This document shows, piece after piece, positions 22,044-34,010 of a DNA stretch of 64,000 bases. Both the position numbers and the translations under genes were made by a program. The stretch's first letter is position 1, and the number at the start of each line of letters is the position of its first letter. A model generated the notes under the pieces. That model ran no database searches. It was given only the letters and a program-made list of their open reading frames with translations, and was not told the DNA's origin. Origin of the DNA: Aphrocallistes beatrix (lineage: Eukaryota > Porifera > Hexactinellida > Sceptrulophora > Aphrocallistidae); NCBI GenBank assembly GCA_963281255.1, contig OY725494.1:4167934-4231933 (forward strand), in the 5' to 3' direction.

Positions 22044-23003
22044 AATGAGATGTTTTCATAGAATTTTTTTATAGAATAAGCTAAATTATGTAAAATAGTC
22101 GGTCTCCAAGGGCAAATTAAGCCGATACCCGCTAGAATCAGAACCGATATACGCTAGAATCAGCTATTGATTAACTCGACTGGGCCTGAGGTTAATTGTA
22201 TTTGGGACTGGGGCCTCGGCATATTTTTGATTGCCCCTGTCATCATACATATCGCCTAAGGTTTCAGTTTCAATATCCTCAATGTTTAGAATACTGGGGT
22301 GCTTATGCGAGTAGTATGACAGGCGTAAGACATTGCAACAGTTGTAGTATTACTTGTGGTAAACGGATTATTCGTCGACGGATGTTTCGTCGCCGATATT
22401 TTAGAATTAAATTGTTGGGAAACATGAATTTGTTCAAAAAAAATATATAAAAAAACATTTTCGACGGAATGTTCGTCGCAAATGTTCGCTGAAGGATTTG
22501 TTCGACGAAAATTCCGGGATTCATTACTTGTATACATTATTGAATTGTCAGTGGTTTCCGATAATACATCGTATGAGGTTGTGTAATATCCATAGTCTAA
22601 TATGTTTATCTTTTTGTTATTTGTAATTTGTACAAAAATTGACCTTTTTACTAATTTTTTTCTGAATTTTACATAAGCTAACCATGTTTTAGGTATTGTA
22701 AGAAATAATGGGCGTTTGTAGGACACCTACTATTACTCCGCTGCGCTAGGCCTCTCAGAAAATGCGAAGTGTTCCTCAGACACAGCACAATTGTGCGAAT
22801 ACCCTTGTAGAAAATATAACTATACAATTCTTCCACTTTTGATGATGCCTGTGGATAATCCACAGGTATAATGCAAATTGGAAGAATTGTAGGCACACTA
22901 TCTTAGCTTATATGCAGACATAGCTTCGATAGGGTTTAAATTTAAAATAATCTCTACATTTATTGGTACATAAGCAGAAATTTTTTATTTTCGTATTATT
23001 CAT
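22044..23003. other. Gene-free stretch with TTCGTCG words and a small palindrome
   Basis: Variants of TTCGTCGACGGA recur between 22365 and 22515, some inverted, as in a decayed foldback element. A 19-bp palindrome, CCTGTGGATAATCCACAGG, lies near 22848. Long open frames here cross these repeats and look accidental. Confidence 0.45.
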
Positions 23004-23195
23004 TTGACGCATCGAAATACCCGAATGAATGATCAAGAGGAAGCAAAATTAGACAAAACCTATATTGCGAAATCGGGAGATATCGAAAATGCAGCTAAGT
23101 CTGACTACGTAAAAAATGTTGGAGCAAAGCATGATAAGTATAAATATCATTCAGAGAAAAAATCAGAAAATTGGAAAAATAAAATAAAACAATGA
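23004..23195 (+). CDS. Upstream open frame before bZIP-like member 4
   Basis: It encodes 63 residues, or 56 from the second ATG, and is very rich in lysine and acidic residues (KYKYHSEKKSENWKNKIKQ at its end). Its stop overlaps the ATG of member 4 as ATGA. The charged N-terminus of member 5 has the same character and sits in the same relative place. This piece may therefore be the former or alternative N-terminus of member 4 in a shifted frame, or a regulatory upstream open frame. I cannot tell which. Confidence 0.4.
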   Translation: MTHRNTRMNDQEEAKLDKTYIAKSGDIENAAKSDYVKNVGAKHDKYKYHSEKKSENWKNKIKQ

Positions 23196-23620
23196 ATAGA
23201 GAGCTGAAGCCGTCTGAACCCCAATCGTCAGTCTCAGTTGAGACACTCAGAACTATGAGCGAGTTTATGAATGAAAATTGGAGAGTGTCGGTAGCGAATG
23301 TTGATACCTTGGAAGGGACGAAGGCAGTGAGTTTCTTTAATTTTGAAAAGTTGACAAAGTATTCATTATGGGAGATCAAAAAATTCCTCTGCCAAAACCT
23401 TCCTCAAGACACTTATGATTATTTAAAGTACGAAAGAAGGCGAGTGCAGAAAAACTCAAAGCGAAATCTGAGAAAAGATCGAGATTTAACTGATGAAATC
23501 CATCTTGAGAAATACTTAAAGAATCTTCAATGTGAGAAAGAATCCTTATTGAAGACCAGGAGCCAAATTGAAGAAGAAATCAGATTCTATTTAGGAGAAA
23601 TGAATGACTATGCTCAGTAG
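23192..23620 (+). CDS. bZIP-like protein, member 4 (Maf-like layout)
   Basis: The protein is 142 residues. Positions 50-76 (FEKLTKYSLWEIKKFL, then LPQDTYDYLK) align with the extended homology helix that precedes the basic region of Maf factors (L-x-x-x-S-V-R-E-L-N). A basic stretch follows at 81-97 (ERRRVQKNSKRNLRKDR). The zipper is L105, L112, L119, I126, then I130 and Y133. Member 5 aligns along the whole length from residue 10. The asparagine of the basic region is present, but its spacing to the next arginine is not canonical. AATAAA near 23763 is a plausible poly(A) signal. I read it as a divergent Maf-type bZIP, likely nuclear. Confidence 0.78.
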   Translation: MNRELKPSEPQSSVSVETLRTMSEFMNENWRVSVANVDTLEGTKAVSFFNFEKLTKYSLWEIKKFLCQNLPQDTYDYLKYERRRVQKNSKRNLRKDRDLTDEIHLEKYLKNLQCEKESLLKTRSQIEEEIRFYLGEMNDYAQ

Positions 23621-24170
23621 CTCTAACTGCCAACAATACTGCACAGCTACCCAATCAAGCACACTAAAAAATTGCAAAATTTTGTCACTATCTGGCGCAC
23701 TCTTGTGATAATATTTATTTGTCTTTGCACTATTAAACAATAATTATAATTATTCGAAATTAATAAAAGTTAGGCTTCAAATTCGCATTATATTTATGTT
23801 CGGGATTTCAAATCTTTAAGTATTCATAAAAATGAACCTTGTTGTAGCCAATCACAATAGGGCCGCCGAGAAAATTAAAAAGACCCGGGGCACGTATCGA
23901 TGAGCCCATCAAATGCATAGATAATTTCGGATACTAAAGTAATATTGAATGTTTACAAACAGAATGCTACGTATATAAATAATGATAAAGTTTTTATGTT
24001 ATCTCAAAATCACTGGATTCCCTAGATTCAGTGTACTATCCCGGGATCCCAGGATGGTTGGAATTATGCTTCATGAGGGTTTCGCCTGAGAATTAGCGCG
24101 AATAGCAAATCCGCGAACGGCGCCTGTTAACGATATACCTATTAATTACTATTTATTTAGTTTGGAAGTA

Positions 24171-24530
24171 CAGTCAACTCCCGTTATATCGAAGTCGAAG
24201 GGACCCTTATTTCCATTTCGATATAAGCGGAGTTCGATAAAAGCGAAGCTGGATACAAGTTGATACATGATTTCGATATAAGCGGAGTTTAAGTTTCAAT
24301 AATTCGATATAAGCGGAGTTCTACTTCGATATAAGCGGATTAAAACCGTAGTTATATTATCACTGGGGAAAGTACATTCCTTCGTTATAAGCGGAATTTC
24401 GATATAACTGTTTCGATATAACCGAATTATTATAAATTAGATTGAATGAGATTGCTTTGGGGTTGTTAATTAACTTCGATATAAGCGGGTATTTCGATAT
24501 ATCCGTGTTCGATATAACGGGAGTTGACTG
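24171..24530. mobile_element. pogo-like MITE
   Basis: The ends are CAGTCAACTCCCGTTATATC and its complement with TA on both sides (24169-24170, 24531-24532). This terminus is the familiar pogo/Tigger type. TTCGATATAAGCGGAGTT recurs inside. No transposase is present. Confidence 0.9.
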
Positions 24531-24532
24531 TA

Positions 24533-25204
24533 GTAATAATGACTCATATAGGATTTGTTTTAACATCCAATTTATGCTTCCTTCTGACTTCAGTCTAATC
24601 CGCTCTATCTCGGCATGGACCCTCAGCCTATGGGCCCCGGGGCAGTGCCCCAACTGCTCCCCTCTCGTATATAGTACGATTATATATATTACTTATAGTG
24701 ACATTACGACATAATAGTATTTCCATAGTAAAATGTTGATATCATTGGAATATTTTCAGTTCTATTTTCATATAATATGGAATTCAACCTTCCGTAAAAT
24801 GGACAGAATTTCAAATTTTTAAAAAAAAGACTCGTTTGCAGCGAAGAACTTATTAAACTTTGTTATAATTCAACAAAATCCCTATTGAAAAATCAATGTT
24901 TGTTATCGTCAGCATAAACGGGGAAAATTTGGATGAGTAATTATTTTTAAAAGTGAAACAGAATACATTTGCCACTGAATTCTGCTAATGTCATTGATAT
25001 TCTTAAATTGAAGAGAAATTATGCTGGTAGCCACGATTATAAATTGACCATAAGACATGATATAACTGTATTAATTAAGTGTTTTTCTTGTTTACAGGAA
25101 GATACAATAAATCATATCCTGTAAAGCATCATATATTTTTAAATGATTCAAGATGAGAAGAGCAATCATGCTGTTCTTGTCTTGAAACTTTCAGTTTTAA
25201 TTTA
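24533..25204. other. Gene-free stretch
   Basis: Positions 24610-24665 carry GGGCCCCGGGGCAGTGCCCC, a motif also at 42815-42840, probably a hAT remnant. The rest is AT-rich and featureless. Confidence 0.45.
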
Positions 25205-25705
25205 TTACAAGCGCGCTTCGCTTGCTTGCGCTGCGCGGCTGGCGGACACTTTGTGTCCGCCGGAGGATCCCTTCGGTCGCCTGGATGTGAGACTGGTGAA
25301 TTATAAGGGAGATATCATCTCTAAATATGTCCATCTTAGTTTTAAAATCGATATCACTCGAAAAATCACCAAATTTGTCAATTTTTAAAATTTTGATGAG
25401 TAATGATGACGTCATAACAAAGTGATGAGTCATCATTTTTTGATGATAGTTATGAGGTATGTTAGTATGCAGATTCTATTAAAATTTCAGCCTTCTATCT
25501 CCTATAATGGCTGAGTTATGCTCGAATAACTGTGTTGCTCAACTTTTAAAAATGTGACAATGACGTCATAATTCCATGATGAGTCGACATTTTCGTCTGA
25601 GCTCAGAACTTACTGGAGCCATAGCCAAAAGACTCCCACATGCCAAAAATCAGCCTTCTACGCCTGGCAGTTTCTTCAATCAATTCGTTACAGATATATA
25701 TATAT
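25205..25705 (-). mobile_element. Family C element, near full copy
   Basis: Read on the minus strand it starts GAATTGATTGAAGAAACTGC and ends in the GC-rich block with CGGACACAAAGTGTCCGC and AAGCGAAGCGCGCTTGTA. It is about 500 bp with no coding frame. The plus-strand motifs CGATATCACTCGAAAAATCA and TGACGTCATAACA recur in the 20281 copy. Confidence 0.72.
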
Positions 25706-26066
25706 ATACACACATATAGATTAATCGAGTTTTAATAGTAAGGATGTGACTATACTTTTTAATCGGTAGATAATGCTGAATATGCCTTGAGTTTCAACTA
25801 TACCATCTGTAATAGTTGAAGATTTAAAAAAAGGATCATTCAGATCACTAAACTTTTTGGACCTTAATAAACTCCATGTAAGATTAGGTTAATTGACAAA
25901 ATTATAAATTATCACTGAGTTCAAGTTACTCGAAAGATGTGCAGGCCAGTTTCAATAAAAAATTTGTTAATTTTACCGTATGTATGCGTCAAATTTGGGA
26001 CAACAAAGCTATTCTATACCAGCTGCGTTTGGTGTTAAGTAGAAATGCATCTGGTCCAGTGGCCAA

Positions 26067-26073
26067 TATAAAT
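26067..26073 (+). promoter_or_regulatory. TATA box of bZIP-like member 5
   Basis: TATAAAT lies 32 bp before a first ATG (26099) and 53 bp before a second (26120). The second is the better start because the first would sit at the expected transcription start. Confidence 0.5.
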
Positions 26074-26119
26074 TTTATTTAAAAAATATTTTTCCTCAAT
26101 GATTGTTAAAAAGTTCAAA

Positions 26120-26779
26120 ATGAGTGAAAGTGAAACAGAAATAGACTATATAAATAGAGAGTTTAATAAACAAAAACAAAAACAAAATAAATTGAACAAA
26201 CAATTTGAGATACATTCTGAAAACACAATCAAAAGGATGCAACCCATGAAGTCAAATAGCAAATCAAATCGATCAAAACCCACATCTTTCGTACAAAAAG
26301 CAACACTAGAAAAACTCAATAGATACTTAGTAGAAGACTGGAGAGAGAGAATTGTATCTGATCAGATAGAAGGCAGGAATGTGATGAAACTTTTCAAACT
26401 AAACGAACTGTCCAATCTTAAATTATGGGACATTAAACAGCATCTCGGGATGCTACCGCAGGATGTCTATAAAGAACTCAAGCATGAGAGGAGAAGGGTA
26501 GGAAAGCATGCAGCCAGGAATATCAGAAATGTACGAGAAAAAGAAAATGAAGATCAATTAAAGGAATACATTGAATGTTTGGAAATGCAGAGAGAATCAC
26601 TTAGGAGTGAGAAAGCTGAAATGTTATCAGAAATACAATACTACAGAAGCGTTAATATCAATGGAGAGAATCTCTACCAATTCGGAAGCCACACTGGAAT
26701 AAACTTCTCAGCGGGAACTCATTTCCAACCAAACTACGTTCACCCAAGTGACAATCTTACAGCTTATAGATTCATCTAA
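26120..26779 (+). CDS. bZIP-like protein, member 5 (Maf-like)
   Basis: The protein is 219 residues from the ATG at 26120. It has a charged, glutamine- and lysine-rich N-terminus (1-60) and a helix at 63-90. An extended-homology-like segment follows at 91-121 (LFKLNELSNLKLWDIKQHLG, then PQDVYKELK), a basic stretch at 122-140 (HERRRVGKHAARNIRNVR), and a zipper with L147, L154, L161, M168, I172 and Y175. A 40-residue tail rich in N, H and Y could be an activation or interaction region. The order helix, basic region, zipper is the Maf order, but the basic region has K-H where Maf has K-N. AATAAA near 26918 is a likely poly(A) signal. Best call: divergent Maf-type bZIP. Confidence 0.82.
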   Translation: MSESETEIDYINREFNKQKQKQNKLNKQFEIHSENTIKRMQPMKSNSKSNRSKPTSFVQKATLEKLNRYLVEDWRERIVSDQIEGRNVMKLFKLNELSNLKLWDIKQHLGMLPQDVYKELKHERRRVGKHAARNIRNVREKENEDQLKEYIECLEMQRESLRSEKAEMLSEIQYYRSVNINGENLYQFGSHTGINFSAGTHFQPNYVHPSDNLTAYRFI

Positions 26780-27044
26780 CAGCATTACAATGTACCTAAA
26801 TGCCTTAGCTACATTTAATAATTGCAGTACAATGCGGCGGCTTTAGATAAATTGAATTCAATTAAAACTAAATAGAACATTATATTTGATCTACAATTTA
26901 ATATATTTGTATTTGTATAATAAACATTTGTAAATGAATTAAAGTTCTGCTGACCAATGAAATTTCAGGTTTAATTATTACATGATTTTAATGATTAATT
27001 GGAATTCGAGTCCCAAACTCAATGTAATTTGATTAGACTGTAAT

Positions 27045-27190
27045 TTATAGCAATAAAAGGATATGTGTATATTTTCACACCTTTATATATGCATAATTCC
27101 ACACCTTTTGACGAATTTTGAAAAATATGCTAGATACTAGCTTCCACCGTTTGACATGGGTTTTAGGGGTGTAGATTTCGAATCTATATG
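27045..27190 (+). mobile_element. Family C element, internal fragment
   Basis: Matches 9340-9480 closely: AGCAATAAAA, TTTTCACACCTTT, GCTAGATACTAGCTTCCA and GGGGTGTAGATTTCGAAT in the same order. Neither end of the family is present. Confidence 0.7.
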
Positions 27191-27317
27191 TGTAAAACTA
27201 AGAAAATTCAGTTTCAACTGTACCCTAGGTATTAGTTGTACTGGATTTAGAAATTAATTAAATAGAATTGGCACCTCAGGATATGCGTAACTTTAGTACA
27301 GACGCACACTACCACTA

Positions 27318-27423
27318 TACTGCTCCGGCGCCACAATTTTAGAAGTGGTCCTGTTTTACCGAACCAACCGGACCACTTTTGAAAAGTTTTCCGGTTAAAA
27401 CCGTACCAGTTGCGCCGGCCCTG
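27318..27423. mobile_element. Small hAT-like MITE
   Basis: The left end, CTGCTCCGGCGCCAC, and the complement of the right end, CAGGGCCGGCGCAACT, are related. The flanks ACTATA and CTATAT suggest a worn target duplication. Confidence 0.45.
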
Positions 27424-28047
27424 CTATATATTTGTATGTGTGTAGTATATATACGTTATCGTCAATAAGTTCAGTTGTAAATTAATCCGAATTTGATTTG
27501 TGTGTGGTGGAAAATCAATATACTTCTCAGTAAAGGAAATCCTTGAAGGCATGAAAACAAAGTGCAAATTGTACATTTATTGAACCACAAACCCATTTGA
27601 CTGAATGGATCTATTGAATAAAAAAATTGAATTAAATTTTGAACTAATTTTCCCCTATTCAGTGATATGAATAAGTCTATAGTGTGGAAGTGCACACTTT
27701 TAATTATAGTTAAAACATTGTGCAAGTCAATTGAAAACAGCAACCTATGAATGCAAAAATGTTTATTAATTCTTAAACCTCAGATAGTGGTGAGACGACC
27801 AGAAGAATTCAATCAAATGTAATCTCATATTTTGACAAAATCACAATATTCATTGATCACCTGTTTAGAACTTCCAGGCTAGATACTTCTTCAATTAAAG
27901 AAAATGGAATCGATATTTTAAATAGAAAGTGTCCAATTATATTTTATTTGTTCAGGAATAGAATTGTTTTAGTGGCAAATAATTTAAAATAGACAATCAT
28001 TCCCGGATGTTGAACCGTTTATATCTTGGTGGAAAGGTTTACTCAAA
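27424..28047. other. Gene-free stretch
   Basis: No gene or structured repeat recognised. The 90-codon minus-strand frame here has no family resemblance. Confidence 0.45.
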
Positions 28048-28577
28048 CAGTGGCGTAGCTGAGTTAGGACACCCTTGATACCCTAAAATTCAGTTCGGAC
28101 ACCCCCGCTCACTAAATTAAATATATCATCCCGAATCTCCATATGATGTGTGTTGTCTACATATCAACTCAACTATCTTTCTCACTGCTGAGCAGATTTC
28201 ATACTTAAGGGATAGTCAGTCTAAGAACTTTGTGGTTCTGATGGCACGTTGTGATATGGCAGGGACAATGAGACTGGATAACACTATCGACAAGTGAGTA
28301 GAGCGGATAATCAGTGGTAAAGCAGTTCAGATAACCTATCGGACATGATTGTTGTTTGATTGTTTATTATTGTTTTGGTCATTTTTAGCTCCAAAATTCG
28401 TAAAATGTTTAGCGGGTTCTAGGATAGCATCTAAACTGACTTCTAAGGATGCAATTTTTTTCTGGGACTCTTCCCATTTGTACACTCGCTCGATACTCAC
28501 CAAATCTTTTGGAAAAAATGAAGTTACTCCTATGGGTGCAAGCCACTCCCAATTATTCAAACCCAGCCACGCTACTG
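28048..28577. mobile_element. hAT-like MITE, 530 bp
   Basis: It starts CAGTGGCGTAGCTG, a classic hAT terminus, and ends CAGCCACGCTACTG. The flanking octamers TACTCAAA and GATTCAGA match at 5 of 8 bases. A 74-codon minus-strand frame at 28336-28560 has a run of plausible protein sequence (IERVYKWEESQKKIASLEV), but I do not recognise it. Confidence 0.75.
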
Positions 28578-30344
28578 GATTCAGAATGTGACAGCCGAAT
28601 ATAAGTCACTTTAATAACAACGTTATCCTCAATTCAAATGAAGAGTAATGGCTCTATTTGTGTCTAGTAGTACTGTTTCTTATTATTGCATAGAGATCTG
28701 ATTGAACAATACATTGAAATTATTAATAATTGGAAATAGTGTGGGCGATTCCAACTCATTATAATTGTTAATTTAAATGTTAATTTACTAGCAAATTTAC
28801 TGATACAGTCACTTGGAAACTGGAATTAACACTGCACTGTAATCTCACGTCATACTATTGTCTGGGTTATAAACATTAAAACAATGTTCAACCTAATTAA
28901 TACATGGAATACATATGCTGTGGCTATGTTAGCATACTATCTATTCTGATATAATCCAACCTAACATATTTAAGTAGATTGAAACAAAAGAAACTATACT
29001 CTACGTAGATCTAGTTGAATAATTCAATATTCAATTTGATAACTTAACATTGGTAAATTTATTGATACTCAGTTTCGATATTGTTAGTAGGAAGATTCGG
29101 AACCGAACAGGAGATCATTTCTATTAATATTGATAATAAAAGTAAACTGAACTACTACTGTGCAATTCATACATAATACAAGTTGTAATCAGCTTTCAGT
29201 TCTTCTACGCGAATTGTGTGATAAATACAAATAAACTTTAATAAACAAACAATGTATTAACATAATTGGTTTAGAATTGTAATAATAAATCTGTATTTAT
29301 GGTGGTCTTGTAGATAATGATTGTTCTGTTGTTGTTGTTATTATTTTAACAAACCGTGGTTTAAGCTAGGCTGTATATGAAAACGTAAATCACGAGCAAA
29401 TTATGTACCTTGTAAATTACTGTCAACGTTTCTCACTTCCTATACGCTTTTCACATATTGAAATTTCATCTGTTACTAAGTGCTATTTTGAAGTTCTGTA
29501 CATCTAAAACCTGTTCAAATAATCTACGAAGTTCAATATAAGTACTTAGTACTAAAGTACATGATTTCTATCGTGTAAATTTGATGCATCAATTGTGCAT
29601 TGTGTACTGTAGAATATAGAGATGATGAACATTTAGAGTGGTGGTTCTTTTGATAAGAAACTAGAGACTAGAGCTAACACTACGGACAACATTGGATGTA
29701 CAATTAATTGCATAGAATCTAACTCAAACAACAGTGGAGTAAGCCATGGATAATTTACTAACTTTAGATCAGCTTAGGTAATCAATTTAAAGAGTCATAT
29801 CATATGACAATCTAGTGCAGATGCTACTTAAACTCAAATATGTTTTTCTACGTACGTATGTGTATAATGTGTTCAGTAACAAGTTGAGGTATAAAGCAGT
29901 GACAGACACAGACTGGATACGTAAAGTGGAGTTGGTATGCCGAGTGTTCTCTGCTTCACTAAGGTTATTGCAAGAGCAAAATAATTATCCCTTAGATTAC
30001 ATTGCATAGATGCTAACCTGAGCCGTGATAAAAGTGGGACGCGGCGTTGAATTTCGCGGGACATGACAGACTTAATAAAATGTCTTTACAAGTGATCCAA
30101 AAAAACTGGTCAAATTGGTGAAATTTCATGTAAAATCGACACACTCGCGAAAATTATCTCGATTGATAAAAAGCAGGACGGTTATCTTGTATGACACCGA
30201 TATGATTAATAGAAGTGCTGAATTGGAAAGCAAGGAAATAGATCTCTGGAGTTACTGTTAGTTCTACCATTACTCCACTCGAGTAGATTGCTTTGTGTTG
30301 CCTCGCCATCATGATTCTATTGGGTGTATATTAATGAAAACCCT
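28578..30344. other. Gene-free stretch with one interspersed repeat
   Basis: Positions 30010-30205 belong to the old family also seen at 19010 and 43130 (GAGCCGTGATAAAA, then GGGACGC). The remainder is AT-rich and I see nothing in it. Confidence 0.5.
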
Positions 30345-30445
30345 TAAATTACCTGGGGTTATTCTATTTATAGCAAAGACCCCACAATTCTAAGGTTTCC
30401 CCGCCCAAAATGACTTAACCGGAAATGAGTTAGCAAAAATCTAGC
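30345..30445 (+). repeat. Family A short repeat
   Basis: The order TCTATTTATAG, GACCCCACA, GGTTTCCCCGCCCAAAATGA and CTTAACCGGAAATGAG defines this family. Other copies are at 6035, 40672, 41627 and 48372. Confidence 0.7.
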
Positions 30446-31973
30446 GCCATTTAAGAGATAACCATTGAATAGCACGAGTGAGCCATTTTTACTGAACTTT
30501 CTAGTCAATCATTGGAACCTCGTAGAGTCAACTAAATGCTGTACACTTTCTACCATTGATATTGTAAATAAGTAAATACAAATATTGCTCCAGACTATTC
30601 AAAAAAAGAAAGACAGAATATTATTTCCTAGAAAATTCAATCTAAATTTAAGTACTTTAAAAATTCCTAACCTAATATGATTCTTAATTTATGAATTTGC
30701 TTTTTTGACAAATAAAAGGAATTTTAAGCCAATAAACTAATTGGAAAATAGGAATATAATAATATGCTTTACTAAGTATTACAGTCAACAGTCTGTGGAA
30801 TTGAATAGATTAAATGTTGCAAATTCAACCACAAACAGAAGTTATTTAGAAAAAATTGACTAATAGACTTTCAATAATCAACATCTTATTCTGCAGAAAG
30901 AACAATGCTGGGCTAATTGCACTAAGTCTGCTATGTATTGATTACAGAGGAAGTACTCAGGAAAACAGATCATTATCTGATGAGACAGAACATGTGATAT
31001 TATTATTACAGTCGAGGTAGTGTTTTTGTCCAATTGATTCGTAGCCTAGGCGACAAGAAACTATTTTTATAACAGAGTCACTATAACAATAAAACAAGGT
31101 TTACAGAAGTCTAGTGACAAAAAAATTGATGACTAAAAAATCTGAGGTAAAAAACAACTCATTTCCTTTGTGTGTAGTCATTTTCATTCCCTTTTTCACA
31201 AAATAAATTTTCTACTTCCTGAGTGCAAGAATCGGATTCTGATTATTAGTCGTCTGAGATCTCTTTTATAACTCAAAATACTCATTTATCTAAGGTGTGA
31301 AAATATGTTAATATACAAATGATCATTAAATAGTCATTAATATTTTCCAAGTGCGAATTCGTATTCTCCAAAGTGAGATTCCCATGATTAGTTGTCTAGA
31401 TCTCATTCATGAGAGCTGCACTAAAAATGATGACACAACCAAACTGGAAATTGGAAAATAGTGAGTCAATTCAGAATTTAGTAAATGGTACATATATACG
31501 TATAGTACAGTATATGCTGTACTGCCAAGAGTGAACAAAAATCACTTTAAATAATTGTAGTATCAATTTGTCAACGATTTTAAACTATTTTGTAACAGAA
31601 ATATACTTATTTGCTTATTTTCTTTGTAATACGATCTGTAGAAGGATCAATGATGTTAGGAATTGCATACTTAATTTAGTAGTCTAAGCTGACCTAATCG
31701 CAAATTGTTTATATAATACGACTCCAGCATATACTATGTGAAATTTTCTATTCTTAATGAACTGTATATACTCGTTTAGACTCCCAAGAGAATGATAAAT
31801 CTTTTTCTTTACAAATTAGGAAACACATTTTATAGCAACTTATTGCACTCAAATAACTCAGATTCTTAAAAAAGTTCATAAACAAAAATCATCTTTTTGA
31901 TCTGGCAGAGATCAAACCAAACATTAATAATCGTCTACAATACTATACGGTTTATTACTTCGTCGTCGATAAA
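30446..31973. other. Gene-free AT-rich stretch
   Basis: No coding region, RNA or clear repeat was recognised. Confidence 0.5.
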
Positions 31974-32130
31974 GGCACTGTTTTTACAAAAAGTGTCACC
32001 CCTACAAAATCTGTCCCCCTCCCTAAACATACTATGATAGATTTTGTAAAACATCCATGGTACTTTACAAAAACTGTCCCCCGGACAGATTTTGTAGGGG
32101 GGGGACACTTTTTGTAAAAACAGCACTGCC
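31974..32130. mobile_element. Small foldback MITE
   Basis: Arms of about 45 bp, with ACAAAAAGTGTCACCCCTAC on the left and its near complement on the right, surround a ~65-bp middle. The ends read GGCACTGTTTTTAC and GTAAAAACAGCACTGCC. Confidence 0.75.
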
Positions 32131-33253
32131 AGAAATTCGTGTTTAAAATAAAAATAATATTATTTTAATATTTCATCGGACAAAAGCATTTCCTAAATAA
32201 TGCTAACAGAGTTTGTCTCGAAAAATGTGGAAAGCTGATTAGCTTATTGGTCAACTTAAAATGACACTTTCTATTTGTCCACAATTTTTACAATATCTCA
32301 TGTTGGAGCAATAGAAAGTAATAAATTTGTGGGCGGTTAGTAAGTGTAAAGATTTAAATTTGTTGTATTCTAGTCGTGTTATACTCATCTCAACTTTCTA
32401 CATCACAACTCAGCAATTAAGTGAAATCGCAACCAGGATTATTTCTTGAGCAGACCCAGGTTCAAGTTTTCTAAAATAATTGTTAATTCAGAGAAAAAGC
32501 TGAACTATGATTTTCAGGGGGACTTTGAGCGACCAAAGCGAGCGAAGGTAATGGGAACTTTAGGGGGCTTGCCCCCAGAAATTTTTGATCTTTTTTGACG
32601 CTCACAGATCGATCTATAGCTATTCTTACATTATATGCCAGAGAAATAATGACTAATATAATGACTGAAACATTTTCTACTTTGAATTGATTTGAATATA
32701 TAATTATCAATTTAGTATCTGAGCACTTCATTCTGTGTTAAATATAATCTTATTCTTCTCTAGATTTTGAATCGAAGTTTACATCTTCTATATCATCGAA
32801 ATAATAACTCCGACAGTCTAACTACATTACTAATCGGAACAAATTCACTAATCTGAACATTTTTTATCTTTGGTGCAGGGCTGTTCGGGTCAGCTAAAGT
32901 CTACTGTAGTATCAGATAGAAAATGTGTTGCAAGCGAAATATACTTAAATTCGAAATGTCATTACATCGTAGGTGATCATTTGCCAGTAAAGAAAACTGT
33001 TGGATTTATTTACTAGCATATTAAACATCAGCTACATACTTGTAATATAACCACATATTGTGGTAAGATAATAGACTTTGCTTGATCCAATGTTCTGCTA
33101 CATTACTCACTCGATCGTACGCGTTCAAGACGTTACATCTCTATTAATGGTTATTATTCAGACTTTCTATCCTTTAGAGCAGCAAATGGTACAACCACAT
33201 GCTTGACTGGCCTGACCACTTCCTTCGCCCATGAATTGCATCTCATAACGAAA
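32131..33253. other. Gene-free stretch with a hAT-like remnant
   Basis: Positions 32510-32650 hold CAGGGGGACTTTGAGCGACC, AGCGAGCGAAGG and GGGGGCTTGCCCCC, as in decayed hAT MITEs. A related inverted sequence is at 61985-62215. Otherwise featureless. Confidence 0.45.
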
Positions 33254-33255
33254 TA

Positions 33256-33555
33256 CAGTAGACACTGGATATAGTGATACTGGATATAGTGATATTTTAT
33301 ATAGTGATTTTGGATATAGTGATACTGGATATAGTGATATTTTATATAGTGATATTTTATATAGTGATATTGGATATAGTGATACTGGATATAGTGATAT
33401 TTTATATAGTGATATTGGATATAGTGATATTGGATATAGTGATATTTCTAAAGGGGTTTGAGAATGACATTCCATATTAATTTTTATTGGATATAGTGAT
33501 AATTTGACCAAAAATTCCCTGTCCCAGGCACTATCACTATATCCAATGTCTACTG
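33256..33555. mobile_element. pogo-like MITE packed with 15-bp repeats
   Basis: The ends are CAGTAGACACTGGATATAGT and its near complement, with TA on both sides. About thirteen copies of the 15-bp unit GGATATAGTGATATT (or with TTTATATAG) follow the left end. Fifteen is a multiple of three, so long open frames of repeated LDIVI or SLYPI arise and are not genes. Confidence 0.9.
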
Positions 33556-33569
33556 TATATGTTTGTAGA

Positions 33570-34010
33570 GTTTTAATAGCATGCTACGTAGATTAAAAGA
33601 AAAAGGTTGAGGTGACGAATTTTAATCTTATAGAACTGTACATGACAATCTATTGAAATTAAAATTACATTCAAATTCTAAAATTAGATAAATTTCATAA
33701 TGCTAAATTATGTTTTACCCAGCCCTACCCTGAAAGTATTCACTACATATGGGATAGAAAGTTAAGGAATAGTTAAAACGATTTAAAATGAAACATTACG
33801 AAGCTAATGGAACTATACCACAATGGCATATAAAGATTACATGTATCTAGTAATTAGAGCTTTCATTATAATATCTCCATTACTAACATAAAACATAACT
33901 TTCAATGTTACAAAAACGAAGTTAACTTAGAAATTAATAATATTCAATGAATCATGCATTCGGTTCGTAAATATAGAAAAATATTATCAATAAACATTTC
34001 CAGAAAAAAA
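33570..34010 (+). repeat. Duplicated block upstream of gene 6, copy 1
   Basis: Resembles 39855-40285 over about 430 bp, with shared runs such as TCATAATGC/TCTCAATGC, CTGAAAGTAT, CTACATATGGGAT, ATGGAACTATACYAC, GCTTTCATTA and AATATTCAAT. It is diverged, so it is an old duplication. Confidence 0.65.

Noticed and set aside
22286-22726. 146-codon minus-strand frame
   Set aside because: Runs through TTCGTCG repeats and AT-rich DNA. No domain, no promoter, and overlapping frames of similar length exist.
28336-28560. 74-codon minus-strand frame in a hAT MITE
   Set aside because: Composition is protein-like, but it lies inside a non-autonomous element, has no start context and no recognisable family. 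Kept only as a remark in the MITE entry.
33167-33511. Repeat protein with SLYPI / LDIVI units
   Set aside because: Direct translation of the 15-bp array inside a MITE; open on both strands for that reason.
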